IMG/VR virus record: IMGVR_UViG_3300037963_005536
Span: 3,241 to 26,489 of that record
Direction: 5' to 3' (one strand)
Source: a virus
DNA length: 23,249 nt
Made by a program: the position numbers and the translations under genes. The notes under the pieces were generated by a model. That model searched no databases and had not been told where the DNA came from. It was given only the letters and a program-made list of their open reading frames with translations. This document shows positions 21,239-23,249 of this stretch, one piece after another (the stretch's first letter is position 1; each line of letters begins with the position of its first letter).

Positions 21239-23249
21239 ATGGCTACTAACACCGCACCAGCAGGACTAAACGAATTATCTAAAACTCCAAGTGGCTCCTA
21301 CACTTGGACTGTTAGTGGAAACATTAATATTAGTGGAGCCACTGGAGCAGGGGGCTACCTTAGAAATGACGCAGTTAATCTAGGTATTACAGGAATTGAG
21401 TTGTTTATGGTTGCGGGTTTAACGGGGGCTGCAATTCCCACTGGAATAACTACCCCAGCCTCAAATCATTACTACGCTACAGCATCAAAGGATTGGGGAG
21501 CTGGGGTTTGGGGACCAAGAGGAAATATTGATTATACTGCCGCAGTCGGTGGTGCCGATAGTCCACTACTACCTGACACGGAATATAGATACGCTTTATG
21601 CTTTAAAACTTTGGGTGGTGTTCAGGTGCTTTCAGGAAAGGCTAGGGATGGAACATCGGCCAGTGATCCTTTCTGTGAGTTTGTGTCTACCACTGTTGCT
21701 GAGTGGGATTTTGTTTCAGAATATACTATTGATCAAGACGACCTCACAACAACTGGTGAGGGAAGTGGGATTACCCATATGCCTGGAGGCTCAGTTGTAG
21801 TTAACAGTGTTTTTGTTGATAATCAGGGAAATCAAGCAGGAACCGCTGGTGCTTTTGCTGCTAGCCCAAGTCTTAGTGGTAATACCGTCAACCTGCGAGA
21901 CAAAAACAGGGAGATGGTTTATTCGGGATATAAAGAAAACCACAATAGTCCTGTTTTGGCTATTCCACAAGAAGATTTGGTTGCATATTTAGGATCACCC
22001 ACTCCAAACTTTTGTGTCGAGCAAGTAGTAACAGATATAAAAAGCGGACAAAACGTGTCCTTTATGGATATCCGTGGAAATTATCCAAGGATCGTAAAAA
22101 TCTGGACAGAGGACAAAAATGGAACCAAGTTAAACGAAAGCTATAGAAACTTCGAACTCTTAGACACGGGAAACATTTCAAATGCAACCTATAGAGAAGA
22201 CGCTATAAAATTTCAAAATAACCAAGTAATAAGCGATGTCGCACACTCGGGAGGTATTATTTTAACTTTTGCTTTCGAGCCTGATCAAACAGTGGTAACT
22301 AAAAGAGAAATAAATTTATTTACAGGTGATTCGGCTGAATCGGTTAATACTGATTATACTTCATGGGCAGGAACTGTGCCTCTTAATCAAACTGAAGTAG
22401 GACAAACTGTTAGGCTTACATCTACAGATGGATACCCCGAAGAGACAGATATATATTTTAAAGCTATAGTGGGTGGCTCCATTGGTTACTCTGAAGAAAT
22501 ATTTCAATTTGGACCATGTAAGATAGCTACCATTACTGGAGCAGAAAATTTGGACATGCATACTGTTGGAAACCAAACGCTTCAGGGTAGCCTTCTAATT
22601 AAAGACCCAGCCGATCCAACAGAGTCTACTTACGGTTTAAAAGTAACCGCCCACGACAGCGATCTTAAATTAGCAACCACTGATGGATATTCGATTGAAT
22701 CGACAAAAAAATCCAGAATATCCTCTATTGATAGTCAAGGTTATTCGACAGCGATAGCCCTCTTAGGTGGGTCAGGAAATCTCATAACAGGAGACTATGA
22801 TGTAATTGCGGGAGGAGCAACAGCAACAATATCAGGGGGAGATTATTGCTTTATTGGAGGAGGTTCTGGTGTTGATATCACAGGAAGTAATTATTCCTCA
22901 AGTGTTGGTGGGTATAATAATGATGTTAGAAAAAGCGACTATTCTGTTATAGCGGGAGGATATAGTAATCAATTAAATGATAATTGCGATACTTCTATAA
23001 TTGGAGGCGGTTATACGAACCACATTAGCGGAACTAGTAATGCTTGTATTATAGCAGGAGGATACGGAAATAAGATTTCAGGAGCTGATGGATCAGCAAT
23101 TGGTGGAGGAACAAATAATACAATCCAGAATGCTAATGTAGCCTTCATCGGCGCAGGAGGAACTAATGTTATAGAAAAAGGTTCTACATACTCCCAAATA
23201 GCAGGGGGGTTAGGACATAAGGTTTCAGGAACAAATTCTGCCATATTGG
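21239..23249 (+). CDS. Tail fibre or adhesin with YadA-type repeats, cut by window edge
   Basis: The first 670 residues are present and the frame is open at the edge. It starts 1 nt after the J-like stop, where a side tail fibre is expected. The first 480 residues are beta-rich, with short Gly/Thr/Asn repeats (SGATGAGG) and two Trp-containing segments, and no catalytic motif is obvious. From residue about 500 the sequence becomes a series of about nine repeats of 15-17 residues with the pattern I-x-GG-xxN-x-I-x-G (IAGGYGNKISG, AIGGGTNNTIQ). This is the pattern of trimeric YadA-type head repeats also found in phage fibres. A stalk, receptor-binding tip or chaperone probably follows beyond the window. 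Confidence 0.75.
   Translation, partial: MATNTAPAGLNELSKTPSGSYTWTVSGNINISGATGAGGYLRNDAVNLGITGIELFMVAGLTGAAIPTGITTPASNHYYATASKDWGAGVWGPRGNIDYTAAVGGADSPLLPDTEYRYALCFKTLGGVQVLSGKARDGTSASDPFCEFVSTTVAEWDFVSEYTIDQDDLTTTGEGSGITHMPGGSVVVNSVFVDNQGNQAGTAGAFAASPSLSGNTVNLRDKNREMVYSGYKENHNSPVLAIPQEDLVAYLGSPTPNFCVEQVVTDIKSGQNVSFMDIRGNYPRIVKIWTEDKNGTKLNESYRNFELLDTGNISNATYREDAIKFQNNQVISDVAHSGGIILTFAFEPDQTVVTKREINLFTGDSAESVNTDYTSWAGTVPLNQTEVGQTVRLTSTDGYPEETDIYFKAIVGGSIGYSEEIFQFGPCKIATITGAENLDMHTVGNQTLQGSLLIKDPADPTESTYGLKVTAHDSDLKLATTDGYSIESTKKSRISSIDSQGYSTAIALLGGSGNLITGDYDVIAGGATATISGGDYCFIGGGSGVDITGSNYSSSVGGYNNDVRKSDYSVIAGGYSNQLNDNCDTSIIGGGYTNHISGTSNACIIAGGYGNKISGADGSAIGGGTNNTIQNANVAFIGAGGTNVIEKGSTYSQIAGGLGHKVSGTNSAIL
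22735..23249 (+). repeat. Tandem head-type repeats in the fibre gene
   Basis: About nine protein repeats of 15-17 residues share I-(A/G)-G-G-(x)-x-N-x-(I/V)-x-G and are diverged at DNA level, so they are best seen in translation. They continue to the end of the window. Confidence 0.7.

Noticed and set aside
21528-22576. Short frames at 21528-21992 and on the minus strand at 22361-22576
   Set aside because: They lie inside the long + strand fibre frame (21239 to the edge), which has repeats and consistent protein character.

Overview
The window reads as part of the genome of a tailed bacteriophage (Caudoviricetes) with a long, non-contractile, lambda-like tail, or a close prophage relative. 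The evidence is the ordered tail-tip genes on the + strand: an L-like iron-sulfur tail protein, a K-like JAMM protease, an I-like assembly protein, a J-like tip attachment protein, then a fibre or adhesin gene that runs off the right edge. A Gram-negative host is likely, because the phage encodes a CHAP endolysin with a holin, an outer-membrane beta-barrel and a lipoprotein overlapping another gene in the manner of Rz/Rz1 spanins. One cargo gene resembles a secreted family that I recall mainly from Verrucomicrobiota, so that phylum is a host hypothesis only. The DNA is AT-rich, densely packed and full of ATGA and TAATG overlaps. No integrase, repressor, terminase or capsid gene is visible.

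Layout. From 1 to 13160 nearly everything is on the minus strand. At the left edge are a RuvB-like AAA+ ATPase (truncated by the window) and a small basic protein with an AT-hook-like motif. From 1469 to 6806 lies one long minus-strand operon, read right to left: small membrane proteins, a MazG-like pyrophosphohydrolase, a PD-(D/E)XK-like protein, a DUF1599/Nmad1 protein, a tRNA with anticodon UAA, two small phage genes of unknown function, a sulfotransferase and a secreted protein. From 7168 to 9055 come a second nuclease-like protein, a small membrane protein, an inorganic pyrophosphatase and two small genes. From 9087 to 10623 is a lysis cassette (holin, two-TM protein, endolysin). From 10703 to 11392 a beta-barrel outer-membrane protein has its own promoter and terminator. 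From 11425 to 13160 are dCMP deaminase, the overlapping spanin-like pair and a GNAT-like protein. At about 13165-13200 transcription diverges and the tail operon runs rightward to the end. Two isolated + strand genes (1056-1385 and 6887-7171) sit inside the leftward half.

Working together: dCMP deaminase, MazG, pyrophosphatase and the Nmad1 protein form a nucleotide-pool set; holin, endolysin and spanin-like genes give lysis; the sulfotransferase, secreted protein and outer-membrane protein look like host-modifying cargo; the tail genes give adsorption, with extra lectin-like, EF-hand-like and YadA-like repeat modules.

The most unusual signal is regulatory. Four minus-strand promoters share a strict 16-bp spacer and put the -10 box only 7-8 nt before the start codon (genes starting at 962, 6806, 7701 and 11392), which predicts leaderless mRNAs. 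One of these genes appears to start with ATT. A second gene, which encodes a clear signal peptide, also has no ATG, GTG or TTG in front of it. All functions are assigned by reading motifs; no database search was run.
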